Below, piece after piece: positions 12,603-24,380 of a stretch of 64,000 bases of DNA. The stretch's first letter is position 1. Each line of letters opens with the position of its first letter. Origin of the DNA: Pachyseris speciosa (Eukaryota > Cnidaria > Anthozoa > Scleractinia > Pachyseridae); NCBI GenBank assembly GCA_016490735.1, contig JAEMWC010000663.1:421001-485000 (forward strand). Direction: 5' to 3'. Made by a program: the position numbers and the translations under genes. The notes beneath the pieces were generated by a model, which was not told the DNA's origin, made no database searches, and saw only the letters and a program-made list of their open reading frames with translations.

Positions 12603-13231
12603 TATTACAGCTGCTCAACCAGGATAAGATGGCGTGTGGATGAGGCTATATTCGCAAGACTTTGTTAAGGCAACATGTTACAACTGAAAAAGTGTTTGAT
12701 TAGAGATACCAAAATTGCAACAAATTGCTTCTTTAACGATCTTACACACGCTAAGTTACACAACGCCAATTTTAACTCAACGTTGTTGCTTTGAAAATCA
12801 TTACTCCCGAAAATCAGAAGAGTTCCATACTCTCTCGCTATCCGGCTTGAGGACAAATGTAAAACCTGCTGGTGACTACGTTGAAGTCAAGGTGAGCGAC
12901 TAAATACAAGGTGACTGTTTTGAATTAAAATTCCTCAGTAGAAGGTGGTCCATGTTGGCTAAGAAGCGGCATCAATATCACGAAACAAAGTCGGTGACAT
13001 CAGGAGGGCTCCTGGTGACATGCGTGCTTTACTGTAATTTTCAGCCACGCATTTTTAAAAGATGATGTATGCTAAAATTCACTGGCAGGTTTTTTCAAAA
13101 TGTTATAGAAAATACAAAAAAACACCAGGGCATTTATAAATAAGGAGGCGAATCAGGAGATAGCTGAGACTTACGGGGTTGAAGTTATCGTGTTATTGGT
13201 TAATCTGTTGTCGTCAAAACAATCTACGAGA

Positions 13232-13277
<46 letters not shown>

Positions 13278-13857
13278 AACCCATATATGATTTAATAATT
13301 ATTTCTTATCGGAGATACTTTTATCTTTTTTTCTGTAATTAAGTAGTGACACAAACATACTAAACTAAAGTTTATTAGAGACTCAAAAAATTTGTTAATA
13401 GTTATGGTGCCCGACCAAGAAATTTTGAATGGTATAGTTGGGCATGTGAACCGTTGTGAACCGCTGAAATGTAATGTCTTGCTCGTGTGAACCGTCCAGA
13501 ATTACGTTCCAAAACAATGTAAACCGTGTGAGTAACTTTGAAAACGTCACCAGAACTCCGATTTTTATGTTCAGATAAGACGTTCCGCTACTCGTGAAAC
13601 CCGGCGTGTACTGGAAAAGATTTACGGTCACGTACCTTCACTCGCAAGTATAAAAAGACGGTTTCTTTCCTTTTTATTTCTTTGCTCCCAGCAGCAATAC
13701 CTGCTTATTTCTTGCTTTAATAATCAGACGCGTTTATGTTTTGTTCCATTGCCTTTGGCTTGTCGTGATGACGTTCACAGAGGCAATGAAGCTGTTAACC
13801 AGTAAGCTAAGAAAAGACTGGGAACGAGTATGAAAACCCGGGGGTATGTCGAGTTTA
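12603..13857. other. Intergenic; SINE scrap
   Basis: No gene recognised. A fragment at about 13226-13290 (AAAACCTCTCGGAGCAGAG, reverse orientation) derives from the SINE family seen in full at 49238-49515. Confidence 0.5.
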
Positions 13858-14232
13858 GTCCTGTGCTGAGCTGTGCTGTACTGTACTGTGTTATGCTGTG
13901 CTGTGCTGAGCCGTGCTGTGCTTTGCTGTGGTGTGGTGTGTTGTGGTGTGCTGTGCTGCGCTGCGCTGTGCTGTGCTGTGCTGTGCTGTGCTGTACTGTG
14001 CTGCGCGGCTGCGCTGTACTGTACTGTGCTGTGCTTGGCTGCGCTGTGCTGAGCTGTGCTGTGCTATGCTGTGTTGCGCTGTGCTGTGCTATGCTGTGCT
14101 GCGCTGCGCTGAGTGTGCTGTGGTGTGCTGTGCTGCGCTGTGCTCTGCTGCGCTGTGTTGTGCTGTGCTGTGCTGCGCTGTGCTCTGCTGCGCTGTGTTG
14201 TGCTGTGCTGTGCTGTGCTGTGTTGTGTTGCC
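13858..14232 (+). repeat. Degenerate pentanucleotide array, CTGTG/TGCTG type
   Basis: About 375 bp consist almost wholly of 5-bp units (GCTGT with G, C, A or T variants). It is open in several frames on both strands, giving CCAVL-like and STAQH-like low-complexity peptides, which are artefacts of the repeat. Confidence 0.93.
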
Positions 14233-15130
14233 GGTTGTGTTGCCGGTTGTGTTGGCAGGGGAATGTATGTTTTGGAAAGTCATATTGAACAAATTTGCCA
14301 AAACGAAACACTATTGCGATAAATACCTAGCAAAATTAGCGAAATCCTGATGAAAATACCGTAAGCACACTTACATTGTATCGGTCCTGGGAAGCGAAAC
14401 TGCTACAGCGACTGAACTGATCATGATAACGGTATACAAACTGCACTGACTAAATGTTCTAATTTACACTGGGTGCGCTTCGAATGGTAATAAACTGCTG
14501 CTGCAATTGACACGCATACCAACGCGAAACATTGCGTAAGAACATGCAAACTAATTAGTGGGGGGCGTGTTGCGATCCTACAGCTAGTTTCCAGGCCGCT
14601 CTGATAAAGTCTCAAATCACCGACGAACGGTCTGCTAGATAGTGATATCGCTAGAACACCTTGGCTTAAAACAAACAAACAAAAAAAAAAACAAATTTTC
14701 AGGTGTCAGTCCAGAATGGCTCTTCTTAAACACGAAGACGCGCTATAAAAGGAAAAGCTCCGCCCCCTGTTTCATTTGCATTTTAGTTTGTCACCATTGT
14801 GCGATGGCGTAAGCAAACCATTTCGAATTTCAAAGTTAGCGCCATAAATCGAAACGCTCAAACATTGGCACGGCAATTTCAGAACATACAAACCTCCACA
14901 TTTTCTTCCATGGCGATAAAATTAACTGAGGAACTCGAAAACAAGAAAGACACAAAATACTACAAAATTGTTGCTAGGAAGCGGTCTTTAATTTCACAAA
15001 TTTTCACGGAGTTCTGTATGGGTCGACGGTTGATTGACAAATGATCCGAACGTACCTTAGGTACCGCTCCTTATATAGTGCGTCTTCGTGTTTAAAGTAG
15101 ATAATTTGATTGTCATTCGAAATGTGATTA
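14233..15130. other. Intergenic, nothing recognised
   Basis: No coding or RNA gene recognised between the pentanucleotide array and the BEL/Pao element. An open frame at 14799-15044 is lysine-rich and matches no family I know. Confidence 0.45.
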
Positions 15131-15135
15131 CCTAT

Positions 15136-15387
15136 TGTGAAGAAGGAAAATGAGTCCTCTAGACTTCCACAAGACTTTATTCTTGATGTTCTCTTTACAG
15201 ATTTAAAACTTTCCGACCGATTTTTAGACTGATTTTCCGACTAAACTTCCAACAGATTTTCTTCCGAATCTACAACCATGTGCGAAGTAGTATTCCGAGA
15301 TCAGATGTCAATCAAGACATCATGCTCCGATTGGTTAACTAGACAAAGAGTACAAATCACGTGCGAGTCACAAAACTATTTCTGACA
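15136..15387 (-). repeat. 3' LTR of BEL/Pao element
   Basis: On the minus strand it starts TGTCAGAAATAG and ends CCTTCTTCACA, the TG...CA form of LTRs. It aligns along its whole length with the 5' LTR at 22570-22826. Confidence 0.95.
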
Positions 15388-15400
15388 CACTCCCCCCCTT
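15388..15400 (-). promoter_or_regulatory. Polypurine tract (plus-strand primer)
   Basis: The minus strand reads AAGGGGGGGAGTG directly before the 3' LTR, the expected place and composition of the primer for plus-strand DNA synthesis. Confidence 0.85.
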
Positions 15401-15441
15401 GATTGACCCTTGATTAACTCATAAATGTCAACGCTCAATGT

Positions 15442-16061
15442 TTAGCAATGTTCCTTGGACCGATAACTGTGAACCTTTACACACTGATCAGTCACAACGT
15501 ATGATTTCCACTTGATCATCGGGAACAAATCTGATGACTGGCGGAGCTGCATCCACATTCTCCTTGTTACCACCATCTTGATGCTCATAAGAAACTTCAA
15601 CTGGATACAACTTTTGTACAGGACGTTGGATCCCAACTCTTCCCCCTTTAGACGCTAACCGAACGACGGCTGCACGAACGAGGTTATCTCTCCCATGAAT
15701 CAACGCTTAAGCAAGAGTCTGAAATCCACAATAAAGACACACGGAACAAGAATAAGATGGACATCCCAGGGTACAGAACGGCCGCAGGCCAAAGAACCTT
15801 CTATTATCGAGCAGTTTCGCTGTGGAATTCCCTACCCGAAAGGCTCACTGAGCTAACAAACCTTGCATTATTCAAAAAGGAACTTATGCGTCATTTACAA
15901 AGAGAATGTTAGAAGCTTTCATTGATCTTAATATATTGTAAATTTCTTGTTGAATTTGTTATATAAATATGATTTTAATCATTTCTTATTGCTCTATAGT
16001 TTTAGATATTTTATTGAATATTGTAATTACTTTGAAAAGCCAGAATTTGGAAAGTAAGAAA

Positions 16062-16103
<42 letters not shown>

Positions 16104-17132
16104 CGTACCAAGTTTCCACCTTTGTCGAGGCACATTGTCTTCATGAACGCAAACAACGTCTCTTCTCTTAATCACTCGAGATTGTGTTGTTTTCTTGCCA
16201 AGATGATGCTCACGAAGTTCAGAAAGATACTCCCTTCGCCAACGGTTCCAGAAGTGTTTAAGAACTAAATCAAGATGCTTCTGCTTTCTAGACAACTCTG
16301 CGGCTGTGGTATCTGAAGTAGAACCTTTGGTCTTTGGAATGGGACTGAGCAACCTTCGCCCAATGCTTAACGAGGAAGGTGTGATTGGTTCTTCGAGTTC
16401 TTCATAGACGTATGTCAAGGGTCGAGAGTTAAGTATTCCTTCGACTTCCACTCATACTGTTTGAAACTCTTCATAAGTCATTCGCGCATTTCCGAGGGTC
16501 TTCTTAAGACAGCGTTTAACTGAGCGCACCATCCGTTCAAAGAACCCACCCCACCAAGGGGCGCGAGGGACATTGAACTTCCAGACAATACCATGCTGAC
16601 TTAGGAAAGGTTTCAAACTGGAACCCTTGAAGGTTTTACCATTGTCTGATATGGCAAGACGTGGCACTCCTCTCCTAGAAACAAACCGCTTTAGACACCT
16701 TAGGGATGATTCGGTTAACAGATCTGGAACCAGCTCGAGATGCACAGCTCGAGAGGAGGCACAAGTAAAGATTGCAATGTATGCCTTGAAGACTTTCTTA
16801 CTCTTGGAATAGACATCCTTCAAATAGACTGGTCCAGAAAAGTCAACACCAACTTGACTGAAGGCCATTTCATCCGAAACTCTGAAATCTGGAAGCGGAG
16901 GCTGTGGAGGGGCATTGTACGATCTTCCGTCGAGTTTCTTGCACGTAACGCACGAAGAAATAACCTTACGTACAGTCTGTCGGCACTTTACCACCCAGAA
17001 TCTTGCCCTTAAATCAGTTAATGTCTCTTTGACTCCATTGTGCATGACATTGTTGTGACTCTTTCTGATCATCAGAATAGTGAAGTGATGTTTCCGAGGT
17101 AAGATTGCTGGAAACCGAGCTGCATACGGCAA
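15442..17132 (-). pseudogene. BEL/Pao integrase region, broken
   Basis: The integrase is at 17132-16452. It shows the HHCC zinc-binding pattern (H, H, then CVTC), the catalytic acidic triad in VGVDFSG, ISDNG and GFFERM, and a C-terminal tail with LNSRPLTY and FWNRWRREYL. A TGA at about 16452 stops the frame before the tail, which continues in the same frame to about 16100. There a LINE end with an ATT tail is inserted. The tail resumes at 15703 with HGRDNLVRAAVVR and RPVQKLYP. The DDE residues are intact, but the stop and insertion make it non-functional. Confidence 0.9.
15716..16100 (+). mobile_element. 5'-truncated LINE 3' end, nested in BEL/Pao integrase
   Basis: One forward frame reads RTFYYRAVSLWNSLPERL and ends in a stop at about 15912. 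The YRAVSLWNSLP block is the usual C-terminus of CR1/L2-like reverse transcriptase ORFs. An AT-rich 3' UTR and an ATT repeat (16066-16100) follow. Its junctions split the integrase tail between WKLGTV and HGRDN. Confidence 0.8.
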
Positions 17133-18063
17133 GGGTGCATTATGTAATCTTCCTCCACATCACAATATGCCTTCTCCATCTGAAAATAGACCCAACGAGT
17201 AACGTGTCTGTTCAAATTTTTCTTCTTCTTGAACGTACTTCTGGACATGCTTAATCCACAACGATTCTGCGCCTTTCAACTCTTATGGTTCTATCTCCAG
17301 TGAGGTTAATTGAGGTTGTCCTTGTTTTCCTCGAGCGTGTCTTATAAACGCAAAACATAGCACGTGACTCGGAGGAGCTTGGACGCATCACTGAATTTAG
17401 CAGGTTGGATTATTTGCTCTAACCCCTTGACTTCAACGGTAGCAGCGACAGTGGTGACCTTTCTTGTCGGCTTAATTTCAATTAACGGATTTGTCTCAAA
17501 GTTCTTCACTCCAAACTCCTTCTGATTTGGCCAACAGTCAGAACTCCTCTTCAAGAAATCAGGACCTTCCCACCACTTCCTGTTGTCCTTTAACATTGAG
17601 GCCTTGCATCCGCTTGATGCAATGTCAGCGGGGTGGTGATCAGTGGGAACATACTTCCATACATCTGGGGTAACGAGCTTTCTGATTTCTACAACGTACG
17701 CTCGTGAGCAGTCTTGCAAGCATGAATGCAGATAACAGTTCCAATCTGGGTGTGGTGGCACCTGTGATGGGCGACACTCTTGTTTCGAGGCGACAAGTTT
17801 GCACACAACTGAATTGCCTGACTGTATCCTGAGGTAAACGACGCCACCGAATGCTTGTTTTGATGCATTAGCAAATCCATGTAACTCAATCAGAGGACTT
17901 TCAAGAGATCTCAGTTCAGATGAGTAGCATCTGTTAATTGTAAGACTAGAAATATTTTGCATGTCTTCCAACAATGATCTCCACTGCTTCAGTGTCTCTC
18001 CTCCTAGTGGAGAGTCCCAATCAACTTCTTTCTTGCAGGCAACAAACACTGGGGACAGTAATC

Positions 18064-18509
18064 AGGGGCACCCAACGAGCCAAATCAACCAGAAGCTGTA
18101 GAAAGGCATTTTTAAGTACCTTATGGTGTTTGAAGTCTGTTTAAAGTGATGTTTTCATTAGCTAGAAGAAGTTCATCTGTTCGGATTCCCTAGCTGAAAT
18201 TTTAATTTCCCGAAAATGTTAGGGAACAAAATCTTCCTTTGAGAAAATGCAAACTGAAATTAACTTTCCAAGAACTTTCTAGGGAACTAATTTCTTTCCG
18301 AAAATGGTAGCTGACGTTTTTGACTGCCAAAAACAGCAATTATGACCCTTCCGAAAACCGTAGGGGCTATGATTTCCCAATTGCGAATCTTGTAGGCCAC
18401 GTTTTACTTACGAAAATCCGAGTGCACTCTTTAATCGACGCCGAAAACCCAAGGCGAATTACCCTCCATCGAACAGATATCTACCGAAACTTGTAGTTGG
18501 GTGCCCCTG
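18064..18509. mobile_element. Nested inverted-end DNA element in BEL/Pao
   Basis: AGGGGCACCCAAC at the left and its complement at the right bound about 446 bp, flanked by AGTAATC (18057-18063 and 18510-18516). Ends of the CAGGGG type and a 7-8 bp duplication suggest a hAT-like MITE; the superfamily is inferred. There is no coding content. Confidence 0.82.
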
Positions 18510-18677
18510 AGTAATCCTAGAGGATCGAATATCCTTGCAATAGAACTGAGAATGATTCGTTTCGTGATGATTTCTTCTGTCAAGTAACTTGTGAGATTCT
18601 TGAAGGTAAAGACAAGTTTATCTTCTGCATGATCCCAAGATGTTCCCAGAAGTTTTGGAAGGTCTTCTGTGTTATCC

Positions 18678-18795
18678 CAACATTTGATTTCATTTGATTT
18701 ATTTAGAGTTGATTTGATTTAGTCTCCCCAATTAGTAGAGCATCTTTGCTCGGCTAAATACATTTGAGACTTAAATAAAGTGATTATTATTATTA

Positions 18796-18846
<51 letters not shown>

Positions 18847-18857
18847 TATTATTATTA
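18678..18857 (+). mobile_element. 5'-truncated SINE 3' half, nested in BEL/Pao
   Basis: It begins at CCAACATTTGATTT and runs through CTCCCCAATTAGTAGAGC to AAATAAAGTGATTATT plus an ATT tail. This is the 3' half of the SINE found in full at 49238-49515. TTATCCC occurs on both sides, consistent with a target-site duplication. Confidence 0.85.
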
Positions 18858-20504
18858 TTATCCCGCTTCTGAAACGGTGACTTTGAGAATGTTTGATCTT
18901 CTTGCTGGAACACAGAAGAGGCTGTTGCTGATTCACTCCTTGGTCTTTCTCTGATTTGATTTTCTCTGATAATTCCGGATCATTCGTCATCCACTTGCGC
19001 ATATTGAACCCAGCTACTTTGAATCTTGTCTTCAGTTTGGAGTAGAGGTCATAAGCGAAGGCTCCATCAGGTTTCGAAGATGCTAAATCATCCACATAAA
19101 GAGAACGCAAGACTTCTTCCACAAATTCTGGATCCTTATTCATGTAAGAGTTAAAGTGATGGCGAATTTTTCCATTCAAGAGGAAAGGGCTGGAGTTTAC
19201 CCCAAAGACCACTCTCGTGAATCGCATAATGACCAACTGTGGATTGTCAGTAAGAATGTCATCAACCCAAAGAAATCGCAGGAAGTCGCGGTGCTCTGGC
19301 GCGATGGCAACATTCAAGAATGCCTTCTCTATATCCGCGGTGAGTGCTACCTTGTGTGCTCTGAATCGTGCCATTACATCAAAGGTCATTGGAGTGAGGG
19401 GCGGTCCAGAGTACAAACAATCGTTAAGACTTGGTCCGCCACGCTTGGCAGATGCATCATACACTACACGGAGCTTAGTAGTGTCCTTATCAAGTCTGAT
19501 GATTTCTCTGTGGGGCAGGTAGTGGACCTTGCCGACTGCTCGCTGTTCTTCCATGTTCACTGGTTCAATGATGTTCTTTCCAAGTTGCTCTTGAATGGCT
19601 TCATCATAAAGTTTGAGGATCCCCGGTTTTGATTTAAGCTGTCGCAGCAGTGATTCTAGCCTCGTTTTGCTCAACTCATAGTTGTCGGGAAGAATAGGAT
19701 GACTTTCCTTGAAAGGCAGCTTAACTTCGTATCCTTCTCCATTGTGCGTGATATTTTCAATGAATTTCTCATAGACTCTCGGTTCATCATGCTTGATCCC
19801 TAGAGTTTCTAAGTCCCAGAAGTGCTTGATTTCCCTTTCAAGCAAGTTTCTCTCTTCAATGACACAGTTCGAGATCTTGAGTACATGAGTTTCCGTAAGG
19901 TTAACTGTAGAGTCTCCCTGCTCTGGCACTGGAATTCCAACCGGTCCAGAAAGTACATAACAAAGCTTGGTAGAAAGGGCAATAGGACCTGATCCTGGAC
20001 CACAAATAACGCTTCCACTTACAAAATGCCAGTACAAATCGGCACCAATGAGAATATCTATATTTAGTTCTTCGTCACCATGGGAATTATCAGCTAACCT
20101 TAAGCACTGTAAGTGAGGGTAGTTCGCTTGTGTGAACTCAGTTATTTGATTACTGAATGGCGCACAGATCACTGGAACTACATATGCTGAAACATACACC
20201 TGCACGCCGTCGTCAGCCTCCACTGCCATTTGAACAATGTTACATTGTCTTAGTTTCTCAGTAGACTCTCCGAATGTCTTGATCAGTTGAGTGTCCTGGC
20301 CAGCGATGGGAAGGTTAAGAGTTTTCTGCGAGTTCTCTGAGATTAGCTCCTTTGACGGCCACTATCAATACCATCCTGACGTTTGCTCTTGCTGTCTGCA
20401 AAAATACACAAGATTTGGAGTTGACGAACATGGTGGTAGTTGGGGTTTGAAATGATATTGCACTTTGGTTAAGTGCACCTCCTTCTTTAGTGACTGCGCT
20501 TCTC

Positions 20505-21813
20505 CTAAAGGGGAATTGATTGACTCTCCCGGCTTAGATTTGAGGCGTGGTGTCTCAGACCACAGATGTTACACACTTTACCATTTTCACACTGGTTAGC
20601 GAGGTGACCAGTACGCAAGCATCCGAAACGTCTTCCTTTCTGTCGAAGCATTTGTTTCCTCGTAGAAATGTCGGTCACCACATTACAATTGACGCATGGA
20701 TGCGTTCCCTTACAGTATGTACACCAAGGGCCCTGTTGGATGCTCTTCCCGCCTTCTGTAAACAATGTTGAAGTTGTCGATGGTTGTTGTAATGGTACAC
20801 GCCTTGAGGGATTCGGGAACCGTGACTCCTTACTGGCAACATCTCCAGGGACATGTTGGCAGTTTTTTCGTAGACGTAACTCCTTTTGGAATTCGGTGAA
20901 AATATCCTTGAGAACCCACGTTTCAGATGTTAGACTCCGAGTGATGGCGATCCGGAACTCTTCTGGTAATTTTTGCATGATTATGGGCCTTAGAAAGCAG
21001 CTATACATCTCTTGAGAAATTTCCAAACTCTCAAGCCCACGCACATGTAATTCCACCATATCGTAGAGGTTACGAAGACGCTTGACATCATTAACGGCCG
21101 TTATTCTCGGGATTTTAGTGATAGCTTCCATGTGGCTCGAAATAACGAGTTGACGATTTCCAAATCGCTGTTTCAGTAGATCAATAGCTTTCTCGTAATT
21201 GGCATTTGTCAGAGTCAATCCCGCTATTACATGTGCAGCAGATCACACAAGGAGTGATTTCAGATAATTAAACTTATTTACTCCGGTTAGAGTGCTGTTT
21301 CGATGGACAGCCGATTCAAAAGACTCCCATAATGAATACCAGTCGATATTAACTCGAGTTTTCGGCAATTTGGCGTGGTTATGAATTGAGGATACGTCCG
21401 AATTCGTCGCTGTTTGAGCGGCTTTTGAATGCTGTTTAATCCAGCTTCAGCAGATTGCGAAACGGATGCAACTTGTTGACTCCTTCCTTGTTCCTTTTCC
21501 CGAATTAAGGCTGTTTCCAGATCCACAATACACGCCTGTATTGCGCTGGCGAAATCACAACTATAGCTCACATCTTCATCGATTTTCGACTCATCTAGAT
21601 ATTCAAGAACCTCTTGATCCATGCCTTTGAGCTCCAAAACCTTGCCCTGGAGGGTAGATTTAAAGATTCAAGCTTCTTGGAATCAACGGATTCCCCACCA
21701 TCCATAAACGCCTTTGCTTCAGAGATAATTTTCCTTACGAAAGTTCGTTGATTTTCACGGATTTTCGTCTTCTTCTTCAATTTCTTTTTCGCTTCGGCCA
21801 TGTTTACATTCAC
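20505..21813 (-). pseudogene. BEL/Pao gag, frameshifted
   Basis: Three frames in series (21813-21595, 21637-21287, 21218-20505) make up gag. The start gives a lysine-rich N-terminus (MAEAKKKLKKK). The last segment carries a zinc knuckle, CLRTGHLANQC followed by CNICGLRHH; the first cysteine of the CCHC motif appears replaced by arginine. Frameshifts separate the segments, so no full gag can be made. Confidence 0.85.
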
Positions 21814-21850
21814 ATTCCTTCACGAAGCTTGATTTCAAATGATGATCTTA

Positions 21851-22521
21851 CAGTCAAGTCAGGTCAAGCGTACCCCCCTAGAGTACATTAATGAGTTGAT
21901 TATTTGAACATTGAACCCGTTAGTCGCTTCGAATAATGCAATCATTTTTTAAATATTCGAATCAAACTTCAATTGCTGATTGGACTCTGTCCGTAGATGT
22001 GTTTGAAAAACGCGTTCGACCAACGAGACTTAAATTCTGTCATCTCTTTTAATAGAGCACACCTTTTTTAGCCCTTTAAAATCCAACAACATTGTTCTTT
22101 CCGAGGGATCCTAAAAATAATAAATTTGTACGGAGCGAAATTAAACACAGCTGATAGCGTACAGCGTTGTAAACAGCCAAAAATATTGAGAAGACTTGCT
22201 AGAACTTCGCCTGAAATCCTTTTATCACGTATAAGTCTTCTACAAGCTCTATGGGATGTAGAAAGCAAAAAAACTGCTCGATAATAACACTTACAATACC
22301 GTTTTTCACCTATCACTTCCACTCACCGTTGGACGCCATGTTGGACGCTTCTATTTCCCATATAAGGAGCATCTTTTGTTCGCTTAGTCCAATCAGCAAT
22401 CGAAGTTTGATTGGAATATTTAAAAAATGATTGCATTATTCGAAACGACTAACGGGTTCAATGTTCAAATAATCAACTCATTAATGTACTTTAGGGGGGT
22501 ACGCTCGACCTGACTTGACTG
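21851..22521. mobile_element. Mariner-like MITE (CAGT ends, TA duplication) nested in BEL/Pao leader
   Basis: Terminal inverted repeats of about 140 bp begin CAGTCAAGTCAGGTC; TA flanks each end (21849-21850, 22522-22523). CAGT ends with a TA target are typical of Tc1/mariner. The non-repeat centre (about 21990-22380) carries no transposase but has a TATA-like run, an ATG and a splice-donor-like GGTGAGT on the minus strand near 22330. Confidence 0.85.
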
Positions 22522-22546
22522 TAACGGAGAATTCCCAGCGAAAACT

Positions 22547-22564
22547 TCCCGGTGCTCGGCACCA
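22547..22564 (-). promoter_or_regulatory. Primer-binding site, tRNA-Phe-like
   Basis: Five bases after the 5' LTR the minus strand reads TGGTGCCGA followed by GCACCGGGA. TGGTGCCGA is complementary to the 3' end of animal tRNA-Phe (..TCGGCACCA), and the rest matches partly. The tRNA identity is tentative. Confidence 0.65.
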
Positions 22565-22569
22565 GCAAT

Positions 22570-22826
22570 TGTGAAGAAGGAAAATGAGTTCTCTAGACTT
22601 CCACAAGACTTTATTCTTGATGTTCTCTTTACAGACTTAACTGAGACTTTCCGACCGATTTTTAGACTGATTTTCCGACTAAACTTCTAACAGATTTTCT
22701 TCTGAATCTACAACCATGAGCGAAGTAGTATTCCGAGATCAGAATGTCAATCAAGACATCGTGCTCCGATTGGCTAACTAGACAAAAAGTACAAATCACG
22801 TGCGAGTCACAAAACTATTTCCGACA
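22570..22826 (-). repeat. 5' LTR of BEL/Pao element
   Basis: It starts TGTCGGAAATAG and ends CTTCTTCACA on the minus strand, is about 96 percent identical to the 3' LTR, and is followed on the + side by the target duplicate CCTAT. Confidence 0.95.
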
Positions 22827-22831
22827 CCTAT

Positions 22832-24380
22832 TCTTCTTACACCCGTTTTTGCACTGATACTTATGGAAATATAAAGTTCCCTGTTAATGGCTACTGCTGG
22901 CAAATCTATGCCGTAATAATTTTTCTGTTCTTGATGATGATTTACATTAACTCATTCTCGTGGGTGTTTAAAATTTAGATTTTTTACCTTTTTAATTTCA
23001 TTTGGCAAGACTGAGATAACGTGTGCGTCTTCAAGTTACGTGATATATCAGCATTATTTAAATTTGCTATCAGTCATGCACGCGCAGTAATGACCACCTT
23101 TTCTGACAGTTCCGCCTCCACCCCGTGCGTCAAGACTGTATGACCAATCTGAGGTCCATTTTAAAGTTTATTTGCCATATCCTGACACCCTTTTAACGTT
23201 TTCTTGACGAGGACCTCCTCGAAAATTAACAGAAAAAATTTAAAATAAACTTCTTGTGTAGTATCAGTGCCAACCCAAATTCGAAGGCAAAGTAATTAGC
23301 AAAAAAAGGAAAAACGTTTGAAGAGTACTATTTATCCTACAGAATCTTTACGTTAAAACAAGAATGTTAGTTAGTTACTAGACATTGATTTGAGTGGAAA
23401 ATTCGATATTTGATTGGATATCAGCGAGAAAAAAATGTCAATATGTTTGTTTAGTAAATGTTATGGGCTTCAGTAATATTCCAGCTTTTTAAAAATGCAC
23501 AAAATTATCTTCTGCTTACTTAAATTCGTTGCTATAGCAATAAAGAAGAAAAATTCATTCGAGGGAACGGAAGGTTTTTGTTTTTAGCTGTGAGACTTAG
23601 TGGCCAATTGTGTTAAGCTACATGATTTCATACGGATTCTAAAAGAAAAGTAAACAACTCTGGTGAATCTCCCATGAAGACTTTGTTTAAAGATTTCGCG
23701 GAATAAAATCGTATTTACAGAGAATCCACTGTAATATTTATCGTTGAAATCAAAATTAATCATCATTGTTGAAACGCAAATATAGCTCGTACACTCGCCG
23801 GCTTTCTCAACAAGAAAGCATGTCTGTTTTTCCTCGATCTCCCCATGAAGCAAAACGGTTGCGGGTGCAGATAGTGCTCATGATAACTTTGTAAACTATT
23901 TACCGCAGAGTCGAAGTTATCAAATTTTCATGTAAAGGTAGAAAGCGCATGCTTATTAATTTTGGCAATATTATAATGGCAGGAAATATCTCTAGCGAGC
24001 GTAAACCAACAAGAGGTTATATAACACGACCAGCGAAACTGCTTCCGAAAAAAAGGAAAGCTACACATTGACAATAGAAAAGAGTAAACAATCACCAAGG
24101 TTATGGTCTACTTTGTATTTTATAGAGAGGTTAAGATAACATAATATATGATGTTTAGTGTAACCTCATTGTCACATTAAGATTATGAACTCGATTTTCG
24201 TACGTATTTAATCTCTTCCTAGACATGTGACGTCAGAGTCATATATTAGAAATTAGTTCGTGCGTCTTAATTTCTCTTTTCAAGCGATCACCGCGTCACA
24301 TTTATCACCATAACGCTCTGAAACCTGTCCTTTTTGTTTTCATTTTTCGCAGCTTGTCAGCTTTAAGCTAAGTTTTGAGT
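22832..24380. other. Intergenic, upstream of receptor gene 2
   Basis: AT-rich, without a recognisable gene. The 5' UTR and promoter of the receptor gene starting at 24381 should lie in its last few hundred bases, but I see no clear core promoter. Confidence 0.5.

Larger units (their letters stand above)
17342..20504 (-). pseudogene. BEL/Pao protease, reverse transcriptase and RNase H, broken
   Basis: In element order, the protease region begins near 20500; a DSG triad is visible at about 20359-20367, but the frame around it shifts and stops. The long frame 20229-18841 holds the A17-type segment with ILIGADLYW, then the reverse transcriptase fingers and palm. Its catalytic motif YVDD is intact, as is LTADIEKAFLNV. 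A SINE (18678-18857) and a DNA element (18064-18509) then cut the connection region. RNase H (18049-17342) reads [14 protein letters not shown], with Asn where the catalytic Asp is normally found. Further stops lie between RNase H and integrase (17341-17133). Confidence 0.92.
15136..22826 (-). mobile_element. BEL/Pao LTR retrotransposon, complete outline, decayed and nested
   Basis: A 7.7-kb element on the minus strand is bounded by LTRs at 22570-22826 (5') and 15136-15387 (3') and by the duplication CCTAT (15131-15135 and 22827-22831). The order on the minus strand is PBS, gag with a CCHC knuckle, aspartic protease, reverse transcriptase with YVDD, RNase H, integrase, PPT. That order and the integrase C-terminal tail are BEL/Pao hallmarks. 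I count nine substitutions and two indels between the LTRs, roughly 3.6 percent, so the insertion is not recent. All reading frames carry stops or shifts. Four other elements interrupt it: 15716-16100, 18064-18509, 18678-18857 and 21851-22521. It is not expected to be autonomous. Confidence 0.95.

Noticed and set aside
13775..14350. Overlapping long open frames on both strands (Cys/Leu/Val-rich and Gln/His/Ser-rich)
   Set aside because: They are translations of the pentanucleotide repeat in different frames.
22068..22322. 84-codon minus-strand frame in the mariner-like MITE as a transposase
   Set aside because: Too short, with no DDE/D motif or helix-turn-helix pattern; the element is non-autonomous.
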